From: Deroplatys truncata
Lineage: Eukaryota > Arthropoda > Insecta > Mantodea > Mantidae
Length of the DNA: 64,000 nt
Assembly (NCBI GenBank): GCA_030765065.1
Contig: CM060990.1
Location: 457,768,321-457,832,320 of the forward strand
Direction: 5' to 3'
The stretch's first letter is position 1. Every line of letters starts with the position of its first letter. Both the position numbers and the translations under genes were made by a program. The notes under the pieces are model-generated. The model saw only the letters and a program-made list of their open reading frames with translations. It made no database searches and was not told where the DNA came from. Shown piece after piece: positions 35,103-47,220 of this stretch.

Positions 35103-36721
35103 TTTTTAGTTTACTTCATTTGACAAACAAGAAGCACAAAGAATAGCACTATGTTCTTCACAGATGCTGTTTTTACACTTCATATATATCATGGTGCTTT
35201 TCCTATGGACAATTTTACATGGACAATGTTTACACCTTTTTCTCTTTCCTGGTTCAGTTAATTGATTCATCGATGAGACATCTTTTTGCACACACATCTG
35301 TGTATGGCATCAGTTATTTTCCTTGGGAGAGTAGTTATCTGAATTTGAAGCACCATTAGTCGTCTTACCATTTCCTCTACCAAATCTCTTAGGAACAAAC
35401 GCCTTGTATCGGCTCTTCCACTATGGTGGGTCGGATGTTGGGTAGAAAATAAAATTTCACTGTTCATTGCTGCGACTTGCGTAATATTCAACCATAGTGT
35501 CTCTTGCAGGTGTAATATCGAACCTTCTGGTCCACTTGATCCACTCCACCCTTTGTGGAGTTATAGAACTTTATTGTATCTGGTTTCTTTTTTGTGTGAG
35601 TTTGATCGATGTCTTTATCGTGATGCATTGTGCTAATGGGAACTACTGATTTTGTTCTTTTTGGGAACATGACTCACCATTGTGATATCACCTCTAAAGG
35701 CAAATAGCGGGGATTGCACTGCTCTTGAGGCGGACGGTTTCATCTCATAGGAGATTTTTGGTTTATTTTGTTCGATTGTCCCCACCACTGTGATTTGCTT
35801 CTGAAGCATCTCTTCTGCCAGCTGGATACTAGTGAAGAAGTTGTCAACAGTAATATTTCTGGATGATCCTTCTGTGCTTTTAGCAAGATCTTTCACCAAA
35901 TTCAATCCCAGCTTTTTCTGAGTAGGTTAATCGGTTTCCTTTCCGTGCACACAATTCCTTCTAAAGTACATGCAGATGTAGCATTACATAACCAAAATAT
36001 CTTTATGCCATACTTGGCGGGTTTAGAGGGCATATACTGGATAAAGTCGCATCTACCAAGAAATACGAGTAACTGTTCGCCAACTGTGAGCAAATCATTA
36101 GGAATCATTGTGTTTATATTTATATTAATTCAATTTTACCACTAACAGTGATAAGCTTCTATTTTGTTTCAATCCCCAACTCTCTGAACACCAGCAAGCA
36201 GGAAAAGACCAAGAAAAGCCTCCATTTCAATATTTGAAACGTTTTTCTATGTTTTGCCATGTGAAGCAGCCACTCTTCTGCCTTCTATATTTGTGCAGTT
36301 GATGACTTCATCCAGTATTTCCTTGGAGATTAAATATTCCCAGACATCCTTAGGTTTACAGGCCATCAATCCTTGAGCTGGACCGGCTGCCTTCTTTATG
36401 ATATTGTGAATAGGCGTACGAGAAGTTACAGAAGGATCTAAGTTCCAAATGATTTCATTATGACTGATGTATGTGCTGGTATCTCTGAGTTGCTGATGTG
36501 GAACTTCATTTTTAGAGTCTGATGAAGTAACACTATCTGAAGTACTGTAATCTTCCAGAACATTCGTATCAGCAGGTTCAAAGTTTGATTCTTCACTACT
36601 TTATCTTCAAAATACTTCCTTCTTCGCATGAATCAGCTTCTTCAAAGCATTCAGTGACAACACTTTCAAAATTAGCTGTAGTTGCACGTACTGACTCTCT
36701 TGTTTTTCTTGATGAAGCCAT
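35103..36721 (-). pseudogene. piggyBac-family transposase remnant
   Basis: A cut-and-paste transposase of the DDE_Tnp_1_7 family, read on the minus strand from ATG at 36721 (MASSRKTRESVRATTANFES) to a stop at about 35103. The N-terminal part is acidic and broken. The catalytic core shows FLGRCDFIQYMPSKPAKYG (about 36070-36010), then NITVDNFFTS (about 35855-35830) with the second catalytic Asp. STKGGVDQVDQKVRYYTCKR (about 35555-35495) carries the last catalytic Asp residues. The C-terminal zinc-binding region has CKHC, MKCKNSICEEH and CASC (about 35240-35115), matching the family's cysteine-rich tail. The first catalytic Asp block is not evident. Frameshifts occur near 35490, 35640 and 35905, with stops upstream of 36100, so it is inactive. 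Length (about 540 codons) is close to the family norm. Confidence 0.9.
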
Positions 36722-36944
36722 AACAAAATACCTGTCACTTTATCAACAGCTGAAGCAAAACTAAACAGGTCAGGATGGCAACAATACCGGCATTGAGGCA
36801 ACAAACTAACTAAACTAAGTATGACAGTGACAATAGAAGCACAGAATAGCAATACTGTGCAACAATAAAGCATGTGATTGCAAAGAGCTCAATACATAAA
36901 GGTAAAGTGTATTATTTTTGTTCTTATACTACTACCACCACCAC
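36722..36944. other. 5' flank of the piggyBac remnant
   Basis: Contains no further coding motif. A short CCA run (about 36930) precedes the LTR-like repeat. Confidence 0.4.
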
Positions 36945-37955
36945 CATGAGGCAGTATTTTTAACTCTTAAACGATATCAGTCTAATTATATAATATAAAA
37001 TATAATAACAGCCCACCTGAAAGAAATTTGGGTATAATATAGTATACAAAATGTATGTAACAGTCATAGTATTACGTTTATATTATTATGTACATGTATA
37101 ATAATGTTATGTGAATATATTACGTAATTTAAGAATGTGGGAGCTGTGAGAATAGAAATAAAATAACTTCCGTAGCAAACAGAATTATAAAGTAGAAGCC
37201 GAAGGTTGATAACAATGAGGTAACAATAAGGTAACCTTGAGACATCAATTAATTAGAAAGTTTAATAGTGCTACTAATAATTCTTGGAAGAATAATGCAA
37301 TATTTGAAATAGTTTACAAATAGCCAATCAAAAGCTAGAAAAACTTTAAGTTAAATAAAAGTATTGTATTGGAGTGGGCTTACCCAATCAGAGACTTGAA
37401 ATAGAGTAAAATATGGAAATTCAAGCGCTAGACGCTAAAAGACAGTGTTCTCAACCAGACGCTAGAAGGCAGTGTGCCCGAGCATTTCGCTCGGTACGTA
37501 ATCAGTGTGAGACATAAAACAATTCATTACGGCGTGAATAATATAAAATTTACGTGTTAGAAAGTACAAGTAATAATAATCTCACAGCTCTACAGTAGGA
37601 TACATCAGTGAAGTGTTATTTAATCGTGTGAAAGATTAATAAAACGAAGTTAAATACCATTATAATTTGTGTAAGCCTTCATTCTTTAGCCGTACTACCC
37701 CGCTAAGTGATACGTGTTTCTGCAAATTACTACTGACGCAACCGAGGCATACATATATAATATGTAAATAAACATTAAAATATAAGGTTGATTTTTTAAA
37801 CGTGTGGCAAAGGCCACCGGAAGAGCAAACGTGGGGTGAAGGCCACCGGTAACTTTGTATCGTACGTGGGGCGAACACTCCAAGAAACATATCTCCCGCA
37901 ATACGTGGTGCAAACAGCAGTAATAAACAACTCCAAATTTGGCTCTCCAACAACC
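36945..37955 (+). repeat. LTR-like dispersed repeat family F, copy 1
   Basis: Aligns in the same orientation with 45434-46325. Shared blocks: ATGAGGCAGTATTTTTAAC, TTATGTGAATATATTACGTA, GGAGCTGTGAGAATA, GGTAACCTTGAG, CAATCAGAGACTTGAAATA, CTCACAGCTCTA, ATCAGTGAAGTGTTATTTAA, an AATAAAA possible poly(A) signal, TGTGTAAGCCT, ACTGACGCA and GGCAAAGGCCACC. Regulatory-looking content plus a GGGGCGAAGG-like leader suggest LTR and untranslated leader. No pol sequence lies between the two copies. Confidence 0.6.
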
Positions 37956-37977
37956 ACAACAATAATTCTCCTTCAAC

Positions 37978-38021
37978 TACCACCACCACCACCACCACCA
38001 CCACCACCACTAGTACTACTC

Positions 38022-38111
<90 letters not shown>

Positions 38112-38156
38112 CTACTCCTACTACTACTACTACTCCTACTACTCCTACTACTACTA

Positions 38157-38208
<52 letters not shown>

Positions 38209-38212
38209 AGTT
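37978..38212. repeat. Long (CCA)n/(CTA)n trinucleotide array
   Basis: About 235 bp: roughly ten CCA units, then about 65 CTA units with scattered CTC interruptions, ending in CAG TTG. Poly-Val and poly-Leu open frames of 128-201 codons through it are artefacts of the repeat. Confidence 0.95.
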
Positions 38213-38639
38213 GTTGAATTAATAACTGCTCCTAAATGTAGAAGCCAATATGGAATAGAAAGCATGTATAACTGTAAGGGGGCTTCTGAAGCCCTGAATA
38301 TATATTAATGGTGTTTCGGCAAACATTTTGAATTATGCAAAAAACCTGAAAACAAATTAGCTCAGACTTGATAAGAGGGATGCCAAAGGGTAAGCGGAAG
38401 AATCCTGTAAAGGAGTTTGAAATCAAATCAAGAATTACAGGATAAGTTTAAAAGTAAGACCTTCAAGGGCCTCCGAGACCCTGTATATGCATTCTAGGGT
38501 TAAAAGTAAAAACCAAAATGGCAAAAAATACCTGTTCCTTTCATGTGGTAGCTTTAGATGCTGAAAATATTGGTTGTAATTTATACATTTTCTCTAAATT
38601 GCTTCCTATAATGTTCTTAGTAATCCACATGGGTTTGCA
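38213..38639. other. No gene recognised
   Basis: AT-rich. It may be the continuation of the family F leader beyond the trinucleotide array. Confidence 0.35.
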
Positions 38640-39520
38640 GTCATTGTAATAAGAGATTAAACAAATTTTTTCCATACGCATTGCTTTCTCTACCGACTAT
38701 CATTTATTTTTACGTAGCTTCTACAACTATACTTACGAAAGCTTATGAATCGAAATAAACGTTTGTAGAAATAATTTCGTTGTGGGTACAAAGGGGACAC
38801 AAGAAACCGAAGTTATAGTCAAAGTGTTTAAAAGCGGGTCGCTATATGCTGGCCTTGAGTTTCCATAGTACTTCCATTATATTACGAGGAATAACTGAAT
38901 GATGACCATCTCAAAAATGACAAAATATTAAAAAAAATCGATCAAAAATAACATACCTCGGAAATATACAATGATATACGTATATTTGATACAGTATAGC
39001 TACTTGAAACAAATATGTTTGCTTTAAAGAGACCTACATTTTCTGTGTATTATGTTTCCGTCTATATTTCAACAGTTATACAAAATTATATAAAACTATT
39101 TCAGAACGAAGAGGACTTCACAGGATTTTCCTAGAGCATTCAAGTTATGCGTTTTATCCGTCATGTAAATAGTCGTATCTTAAATAAACGATATTTTAAT
39201 CAAAATCCTTAGAACTATTTTTGAGAGAATAAAACATAACGGAAAGTTTCGTATGCAAAGAGTCGTTTGGGCTGGGGAATTTTCTTAAAAACCTTCGTAT
39301 CGTATCTGGGAAGATACTGAAGTTAAATACGTAGTTTGGTATTTTTCCAATATTTGGTTTTTGAGTGATGCTGTCCACGCAAACACACACACACACACGT
39401 GCGCGCGCGAATATTCTTCTAAAAATGCTGTTTTGTATTCAGAAAGCCTCAAAACAGCATTTCCCGTAAAACGTCGACATCAATTTTTGTGAGGAATGCA
39501 ATACTTCTTCTACCTACTAG
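38640..39520 (+). repeat. Dispersed repeat family D, copy 3
   Basis: Blocks as in copies 1 and 2: TTGCTTTCTCTACCGAC, AATTTCGTTGTGGGTAC, AAGTGTTTAAAAGCGGG, CTCGGAAATATAC, GAGGACTTCACAGGATTTTC, TTTTTGAGTGATGCTG, a CA tract (about 39382-39400) and TGCAATACTTCTTCTACC. A further partial copy of the 3' half seems to follow at about 39770-39950. Confidence 0.7.
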
Positions 39521-40388
39521 ATATGTGATAGAGAAAAGAAAAAATCTGATATGTAACACTCACTACACATTTCCACTCTCTCACAGGTAACCCTTATGTA
39601 TTATAATATTTACATAAAATGTTATTCTCCAATTACTATAATATATTAATGGTAAAATGTTGCCTAGAATATGTGTTGTAGGGAGTGAGAAAGCTTCATA
39701 AAAATCCGCATGTTTCATTCCTAAACCGTCCTGATTTAAATACTAGCTTTATTGTTCATGATGGCTTTGTTTTTAGTAACACAAACTAACAGACAGACGT
39801 GCACGCGCATAGGTACCACATGCAACCACGGACATTTTTTAAAATAATATACACTTTAGGATTCAAGACACTTAAAATCTTGTATGAAATCTTAATATCT
39901 AATTTTCAATTGGGATATAATACTCACCTACATAGTGTAGGTTAGCGATAGATAACGTAGAAACGGAGAGAATTAACAATTGCAAAGTTTCATTATTACA
40001 TGGGATTCTAGATAAGTAGTAGAAACATCTGTAAGCTGTTAAGCTACGTATTCAATTTCTCTGGTGTGTCAGCCACTGGATACCATCAACCGAGCTTTTT
40101 TGTTTTAAGTGCAGGAATGGAGCGCCCAAATACTCAGAGAACCACTTTGTATGCGCGTTATAATTACTCGTAGAATCATCCCCTGGATGTTTCTTTCATC
40201 TGGGAGAATAATGTGAAGTTGCACGGGCTACTCGGCGAATACGGGGATCTTCTAATCCTCTCGCCATGATTTCACCAATGTCATCCTCAATGCTTGTACA
40301 TATGATTGTCTTGGAAGGAAAACGCGCCTAAATCTGCAGAAAATCTGCCCACTTCTAACAAAAAAACTAAGTTAATTTGTGTTTGCGC
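39521..40388. other. Partial family D sequence and spacer
   Basis: 39770-39950 (ACACAAACTAACAGACAG ... AGGATTCAAGACACTTAAAA ... GGGATATAATACTCACC) resembles the 3' part of family D. The rest has no gene or motif that I recognise. Confidence 0.4.
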
Positions 40389-41219
40389 TGTTCTTGTCCA
40401 ACATTATGGATTACATGCATTGAGTTACATCATAACATAAAAGCGCCGTAACGAATACCATGCAAACACGAGAGCACGTAATGTGTATCACTGTCATTTG
40501 TTTACTTTATTATTATTATTATTATTATTGCTATTATTATTACACACTATACACATTGTAGAGTAACTCAAAACAATAAAGCGGCGCAACGAAAACCATT
40601 CAAGCATTAGAGTACGTAATGTGTATCATTGGCATTTGCTCTCCTATTATTGGTATTGCTATTACTATTATTATTGTTGTTGCTAGTAATTATTATTCGA
40701 ATGTTGTTACTTATTGTTATTATTTGTTATTATTATTACGCACTGTACGCATAGTAGAGTAATATAAATCAAAAATATTAAAGCACCAGATCTGCGATGT
40801 AAGCTAAAAGTAAACAGAATAGGAAGGAAACTAGTGCATGCGCAGTTCATAGCTATAGTAACGTAAACAACGTTATCGATGTTTTTCTTAATTCAACTAT
40901 TTTGTTTTACTCAACGTGATTTAAAGGTCCTTGTTAGAGCTATGGACCTATTGTTTGTTTCATAACTGATGAACTTTGGTTTTGCACACGTCACTCGCGT
41001 CCCATAAAGAGGCATTTAGCATTTTGACAGAGCAGAAGGCAGAGAAGAATACTATCATGCCACGCTTAGGTAGCATCTCTGATTAACCCAATGACCTATG
41101 GTCTTCCCACACCACACCCATGGCGTCATTAAATGTCTTACTTCAGGCGAAGCAAAAGGATCAGTCATTAAGTTAAGAACACAGTGAAGAGATGGCTGGT
41201 GTTGCTGTTTCAGCAACGA

Positions 41220-41270
<51 letters not shown>

Positions 41271-41695
41271 CAATAATAATAACAGAAACAACAGGGGAAC
41301 AAACGCCAGTAATACACACTACGTACTCTCATGTTTGCATGGTTTTCGTTACGTCGCTGTAATGGTTTGATTTACTCTACTACGCGTATAGTGCGTAATA
41401 ACAATACTAGTCATATTAACAATAAAACAATAAAACAAGCAAGGGAACATTACCAGGGATTCACATTACGTGCTGTCTTGTTTTAAAGGTTTCCGTTACG
41501 GCGCTTTCTGTTTTATTTACTCTACTATGCCTATAGTGCGTTATAGTAATCATAATAATGATAATGATAATAATAAAAATAAGCGAACAAATGGCAGTGA
41601 CACATTACGTGCTCTCGTGTTTGCATGGTTTTCGTTAAAGGCGCTTTAATGTTTTGATTTAACTCCGTAATGTCCATAGTCCGTAATAGACAAAA
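40389..41695. mobile_element. Foldback structure with tandem-repeat arms
   Basis: Left arm (about 40389-40790): two to three units beginning GCGCCGTAACGAATACCATG, with GAGCACGTAATGTG, an ATT-rich run and CACTATACACATTGTAGAG. Right arm (about 41305-41695): three units of the reverse complement, each with CACATTACGTGCT, TTTGCATGGTTTTCGTTA, GGCGCTTT, TTTACTCTACTA and TATAGTGCGTAATA. Unit length is roughly 140-200 bp because the ATT/AAT run varies. A core of about 510 bp separates the arms and has no recognisable coding domain. This architecture resembles FB-type foldback transposons; the class is unassigned. Confidence 0.75.
41219..41282. repeat. (TAA)n microsatellite
   Basis: About 16 TAA units with a few AAC interruptions, at the boundary between the core and the right arm of the foldback structure. 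Confidence 0.9.
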
Positions 41696-41944
41696 ACTGA
41701 GTAAACATAGTTTATAAAATAGCTATGAACGGATACTGATAGGTGAAATAAAGACATTTTATTATTTGTCAATTTAAAAAGTGACTTTATTCCCTCGAAA
41801 ATAAAGTGTCTGTAACTGAAGTGGAAAACATTCTAAGACCTTTGCGGGCTGTTTACATTGTTCTTGTCTATCATCACTGAATGTACACTAGTATAAGCTT
41901 GCGAACTGCCTCTCAATGAGTGCAATCCGCAAGAGGAGTAGAAC

Positions 41945-42150
41945 GAAGCTCGCCGGTCCTCGTAGCCGTGGTCGCTAGAACATATGGCTTCGGCGCTACG
42001 CAAAGCTGAGGGTCGCGGATTCGAGTCCCGCCATGGGCATAGTCGTTTGTGTGTGTGTTTTATATGTATAATTGTGATAATAAGCGGTAAAGTAAACAAT
42101 AAAAAACACCGTAATCAGAACTGGGTAACCAAGGGAACTTTTAAAAAAAA
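41945..42150 (+). repeat. tRNA-derived SINE, family C, copy 1
   Basis: GTCCTCGTAGCCGTGGTCGC, GGATTCGAGTCCCGCCATGG (box B) and GGGCAT give the tRNA-like head. A short GT tract, GTAATAAGCGGTAAA, AACTGGGTAACCAAGGGAAC and an A-rich tail complete it. The same order occurs at 49485-49720. The 88-codon frame on the minus strand is SINE sequence. Confidence 0.8.
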
Positions 42151-45100
42151 AGAAGGAAAAAAAAAGTATCTCTCGCTATTCTGCCGGTTTCCCACTGAAC
42201 CTGCGTTTTCTTGGAGTTGCCTCGTTGAGTTCTGCAACTCTTAGCGCGTGAAAGGAGATCTACATAGTGAAATACTGCGCGGTTGGGCCACCTGGTATAG
42301 CATTGCACTGGTCCTCAAAATAGTGTAGCATTATCATTCTGTTATGTAATCTAGTGAAAGAAAATGTCTTCCAGCACGTGATGTAAACATTTAGAATTTG
42401 TTGTAGTTCATCTTGGGGAATTGGGCGTTCTGGCCATACGCCTCGTCGGAAACCTTGGGCTGATGCCACCCATAAACGCTAGGAAAGTACCTACGGCAAG
42501 GAGTCCAACTGAGTCCACAGTCTACACTCTGTAGGTGTAGTTCCTGAAGCCGCGTTTGTGCAGAAGCGAAGAAGGAAGGAATCAGGAGAAAACACTGACG
42601 TAACTGTGCAGGTCGAAAACTGAATCAGTAGTTATCAATAGAATAAATAACTATATTTTAAGGTAAAAAGGAATCAGATACTTTTATGCACGTATATTAC
42701 ATCAAAGCGCTTTTGTTCGATTTAAAAATTAATTCGAAAAAGTATTACGTTTCCTTTAAACTAAATATGAATGGGAAAACAGTATTGTAATAATAGTAGT
42801 AATAATAATAATAATAATAATTTAACGAACAAAGCTACAGAGCTGTAAGACGTGTCAAATAAAACTCTGACATTAATGATAAATATTATTCCTAAACTAC
42901 TACCTCAAAACACTCCATTAGAATGTACAATGCTGCTCGGCAGACCCCTTCCGAACTTTGTGCAGCTGTTGCTCGCTCATCAGTGCTATAGCTTCATGGA
43001 GACCTGCAATACTTGTCACGGGAATCCCGATGGCCTCTCGGTAGACGAGGTCTGCCCAAGTGTTGGAAAATAATACGTGACTTTAATGTTGGATCCCCTT
43101 TGATGCTTCCACTACGCTCACTCTTCGCGCTGTTGAGTCGGAAGGTCAACCTCTTGGAAAGTTGAGTATCTCGTAAGATGTACAGTTATGTGCCCATACC
43201 TGCGTGCGGAATGACAGAGCAGGTCGGCACCGACTGCTTTTATGTCTGCTTTTACACGAAGAGTTGCCAGCAGTGTAAATCCGTCAAACAGATTGGGTTT
43301 TCAGCACACGGGACATAATTCGTGTTTACCCGTAGATGACAAAAATTACGAACAACATAGTGGGCAAACTAAGATATTCAGTGGAAGAGGAAACCGAACC
43401 TTAATACTGAAACCTTTCTACTCTGCTTAATTTGATTTAAAAGTGCCCTATTTGGTCAAAATAAAAGCTGAGTATACACAACTTCCTAATTTATCTCATT
43501 TAATGCGGCTGTTATATCCTAGTGAGATACTTTTCGAATTCGAGCACTCGGTATGTCCAATATCAACAGGAAATTAAATCATTTTCTTAAAATGCAGAAA
43601 ATATTTGTAAATAATTAGAACGTTAATCTGTCATTACCATCCTCATCACCATCATTACTACTACCCCAACATTTTCCAGTAATAAATCAATGCTTTGCTT
43701 AATTTGTTATAACAGAAAATTATTTTCGTGCGAAGGCCTGAAAGTCCGAATTTTGTGCATTTAGTGATAGTAATATAAATTCTCATTAAATGGTGACGTC
43801 AATAATAGTAATAATAATAATAATGCACTTGTCCTAGCAATGTATCTTAAATCTTGATTTTTAAACATAAAGTATCTTTCGTGTCCATAAATCATTATGC
43901 AATCACTACATTTTATAATGGATGTATTTACATTGAGAGCTTGTTTAGTTCATACACATAAATATGAAATGACTAACCAATCAAACCAATTTTTCAGGTT
44001 TTACTTTCTTAATTCTTACTTTTTATGTTCCCCCACCTTTATGGATATTCAACCAAAATAATGAGAGGCATCTCGGGCATCTCTTCCAGCAGTCTTGATT
44101 CAGATGAGGAGAATAAGGATTATTTTCTTTATCCTTCACTAGGTTTAATAGTAAATTAAAGGATAAATTAAAGTACATTATAAAGAAAACGAAGCATTTA
44201 TGTAGTTAAGAATGAATTTACATTCTCCTGAGATGTTCACATATCTGCATTATATAGCTTTTAGGATGTTGCAGTTTGAATGATAAAATGTTTCGATACA
44301 AGCTGAAAAGATTGCTCTACTTCAGAAGAACTCCATCTGAAGACTGATGACGACACAAAGCGACTGTTGATGACAACAGTGCTTTAAGATACAGAAACTG
44401 AGTGCTGTCGCTGTCTGGGAAATCAATATGTTGCTGTGGCAGAATCTTCCTTAACTAAGCATGTCTCGTAAACAGCAATGTAATGAACCGTAAAATTTTT
44501 GCTGCAAATTCTCTGGGATATATTACTTTGTATGCCTACAGGAAACATTAACTTACTCATTAATGATTTAACCATTGAATTAAGACAGATTCAGTGGAAA
44601 ATAAAAAAATCGATGCACATAAAAACAGCAATATTGGTAAGCATTTCATAGCATGTCAGGGTAAAATGTGTGTGAGAGTGTGGGTGGTTGAGGGGATGTA
44701 TTGGGGTGTGTGTGTGTGAGTAGATGCATTTGTTTGAATTTAAACACCAGCGACTGAATATCAACAAACCCACTGATCCAGCGGACCATACATGCTTTCA
44801 CAATACACAAGAATCTAATACAACAAACGATAAAAATATCAGCTTTAAGTTTAATCTCATAAAGAAAAAATAAAGAGAAAATGGATTACATTGCAGTACA
44901 TTCTGCATTAATGTATACAGCAACACAATCTAAAATAACAAAATCTACATCTACTTATATCTGATATCTCATAAACCGGTTCTCTAATATCTCCTGAAAC
45001 AGAGTTATAATCATTGCCACCACCTCATCCTTGTTAGCCAGTAGGGCCCAAAACGCCCATCACTTCTATTACATTCATTGCAAGGTTTTCTGTAGAATAG

Positions 45101-45433
45101 TGTCTCCCTCCACACTGCCCTTCCGTTACAGCTCGTAAGCGCATCTTGCTCTTGAGCCTTCCTCGCACCGATTCTCAACTTTCATGAAAGGTCTTGACAT
45201 TCCGTCTTTCATCAGTTGTAGCAAATGGTATTCTGATTTAAAAGTTTAGACATACTACTCCATCCGCAACTAATACAATTCCAATAAAATCTGCAGAATT
45301 CATTTGCTTTTTTGTTTCCTTGAAGCGATTCTTATCGTTCCTCTACGCATTCTTATTCGCTGACCTTGTCTTGTCTTGTCTTATGCGCTACAGATTTCCG
45401 CCATTGCTCCGGACTCACTTCAACCTTGGGCTT
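42151..45433. other. No gene recognised
   Basis: Contains (AAT)n runs at about 42795-42825 and 43805-43825. A GC-richer stretch at 42930-43290 has open frames on both strands. On the minus strand a 40-codon frame through 43070-42930 has balanced composition, but I cannot name it. The stretch 45000-45425 is pyrimidine-biased and includes a short CTTGT repeat (about 45365-45385). Confidence 0.35.
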
Positions 45434-46325
45434 ATGAGGCAGTATTTTTAACACTTCAATAATTTCAGTCTAATTATATAATATGTAAATTCAATAACAG
45501 CCCGCCTTGAAGCAATATGTGCATGTAATAAATTGTAAAATGTATGTAACAGTAATTGCATATGCTTGTATTATTGTTATGTGAATATATTACGTAATTT
45601 AATAATGTAGGAGCTGTGAGAATAACGGGTTAAAAGTTGCTAACAATGAGGTTACAATGAGGTAACCTTGAGGCAATAATGAATTTGAAAGTTTAACAAC
45701 ACCACTTGTGATTCTTGGAAGCAATAATGTAATTTTAGGGACAGTTTATAAAAATAGCCAATTAACTACCAGAAAAAACTTTAGTTACATGAAGGTATTC
45801 TATTGGATTAGGAATAGCCAATCAGAGACTTGAAATACAGAAATTTACAAATTTAGGCGGTTGAAATCAATTCAGTTGCCTGCAGACAGTGTTTGTAACC
45901 GGATGCGAGATGCGTCCTCGGGAGATTTAATGCGTATTCGTGTGAGACGAAAAATAAGCTTACGTGTTAAAAAAGTACAAGTAATTAATAAAAGGATCTC
46001 ACAGCTCTATATCAGTGAAGTGTTATTTAAATCGTGTCAATCATTAATAAAAAGGAGTGAAGTAAAATTATAATCTGTGTAAGCCTACATTCTTAAGTCG
46101 CACCACAACCTTGCCAAGACATCCATGTCTCTAAAATAAATACTGACGCAGCCGAGGCAAACATAAATACATAATATTTAAAGAAACAGTCAAAATTACA
46201 AAGTTAATATTTTTTTAAACTTGGGGCAAAGGCCACCTGGAAGTACATTTGGGGCGAAGGCTACCGGAAACCGGGTACCATACGTGCGGTTGCAACTACT
46301 ACAATTTCGGCTCCCCAACAGTTCA
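45434..46325 (+). repeat. LTR-like dispersed repeat family F, copy 2
   Basis: Same orientation and block order as 36945-37955, with many substitutions and small gaps. It ends at CGGCTCCCCAACA, parallel to TGGCTCTCCAACA in copy 1. Divergence is visibly much greater than between the two 485-bp LTRs at 11.4 and 15.1 kb, so a single-element LTR pair would have to be very old. Independent solo copies are equally likely. Confidence 0.6.
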
Positions 46326-47218
46326 ATTACAATACAACACCGCCATAAAATTAACGTCTGCAAATATTACCTGACCTTAATTGTGTGAACATATGAAAAT
46401 TCTCTACATTCACATTTGCACCGGTGGTGACATATTGACCTAATTATATAGTAATTCTCAGCAATAGTGAGCTTCTAAATTATAACTGTAGCATCTGTTA
46501 TCAAGAAGTATTCATACAAACATATGCCCGTTTTCTGCTCATCGCTCTGGGCTTTAGCAATAAAATTATTATGTTGTATTATAGCAATAACATAGTACAA
46601 GAGTGGTATATACAGATTGTATTTATTGATTACATGTATGAATAACTTCGTTAAGGGACTATGAGAAATAAACAAAATTATATGTGGAATGAAACCTCTT
46701 CCTCGATAAGTACATTAATTTAATCTGACTTATAAGTTCCAGGTTCATAAACAGTATTGAATGTTGCAAATTTTAATTCGTACGAATATTTTTTTCCTCC
46801 CGTTTAACTAAACCTAGAACTAACAGCTTATATGGTTTAAAATATTTCCTCATTTGGGACCTTATGTTGAAATGTTACAGGCTTTATTCAGTTTGCTCAT
46901 GTATGAAAACTTACAGCTAAAATGGTTGCTCATGTGAGCCTTTATGTTATAATTTTACAGGCCTTAGACAATATACTCCTGTGAAACTTCTGTTGCAATT
47001 TATGAAAAATAAATTGAATGTTAATGAAATATAGCATGGATATATTCCCAACGTTATAATATTCAAGGGCTTTGAATATATTTTACAGTTGTTTATTCCT
47101 TGTAGCTCGTTTTATTTGTCTGTGTTTGGTTTTATACTTTTGGAGTTTCATTTAATTAAAGACTTGAATAATTCTCGGTGTTGATTATTGATTATGGTTT
47201 TACGGGATGTCAAAGAGT
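46326..47218. other. No gene recognised
   Basis: AT-rich, no coding motifs seen. Confidence 0.4.
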
Positions 47219-47220
47219 AC

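Noticed and set aside
37660-38265. 201-codon minus-strand ORF rich in valine, and the 128-codon Pro/Leu ORF on the other strand
   Set aside because: Both are translations of the trinucleotide microsatellite and have no non-repetitive coding sequence.
40389-41695. CRISPR-like array
   Set aside because: Repeats are long, inverted between arms and contain AT trinucleotide runs, and the context is eukaryotic; no cas genes are present.
44325-44375. Hammerhead ribozyme candidate (CTGATGACGACACAAAGCG)
   Set aside because: The GAAA core and closing stems are missing, so the CTGATGA match is likely chance.
36945-46325. Calling the two family F copies the LTR pair of one intact element
   Set aside because: Their divergence is high and the 7.5 kb between them contains other repeats (family D, foldback, SINE) and no pol.
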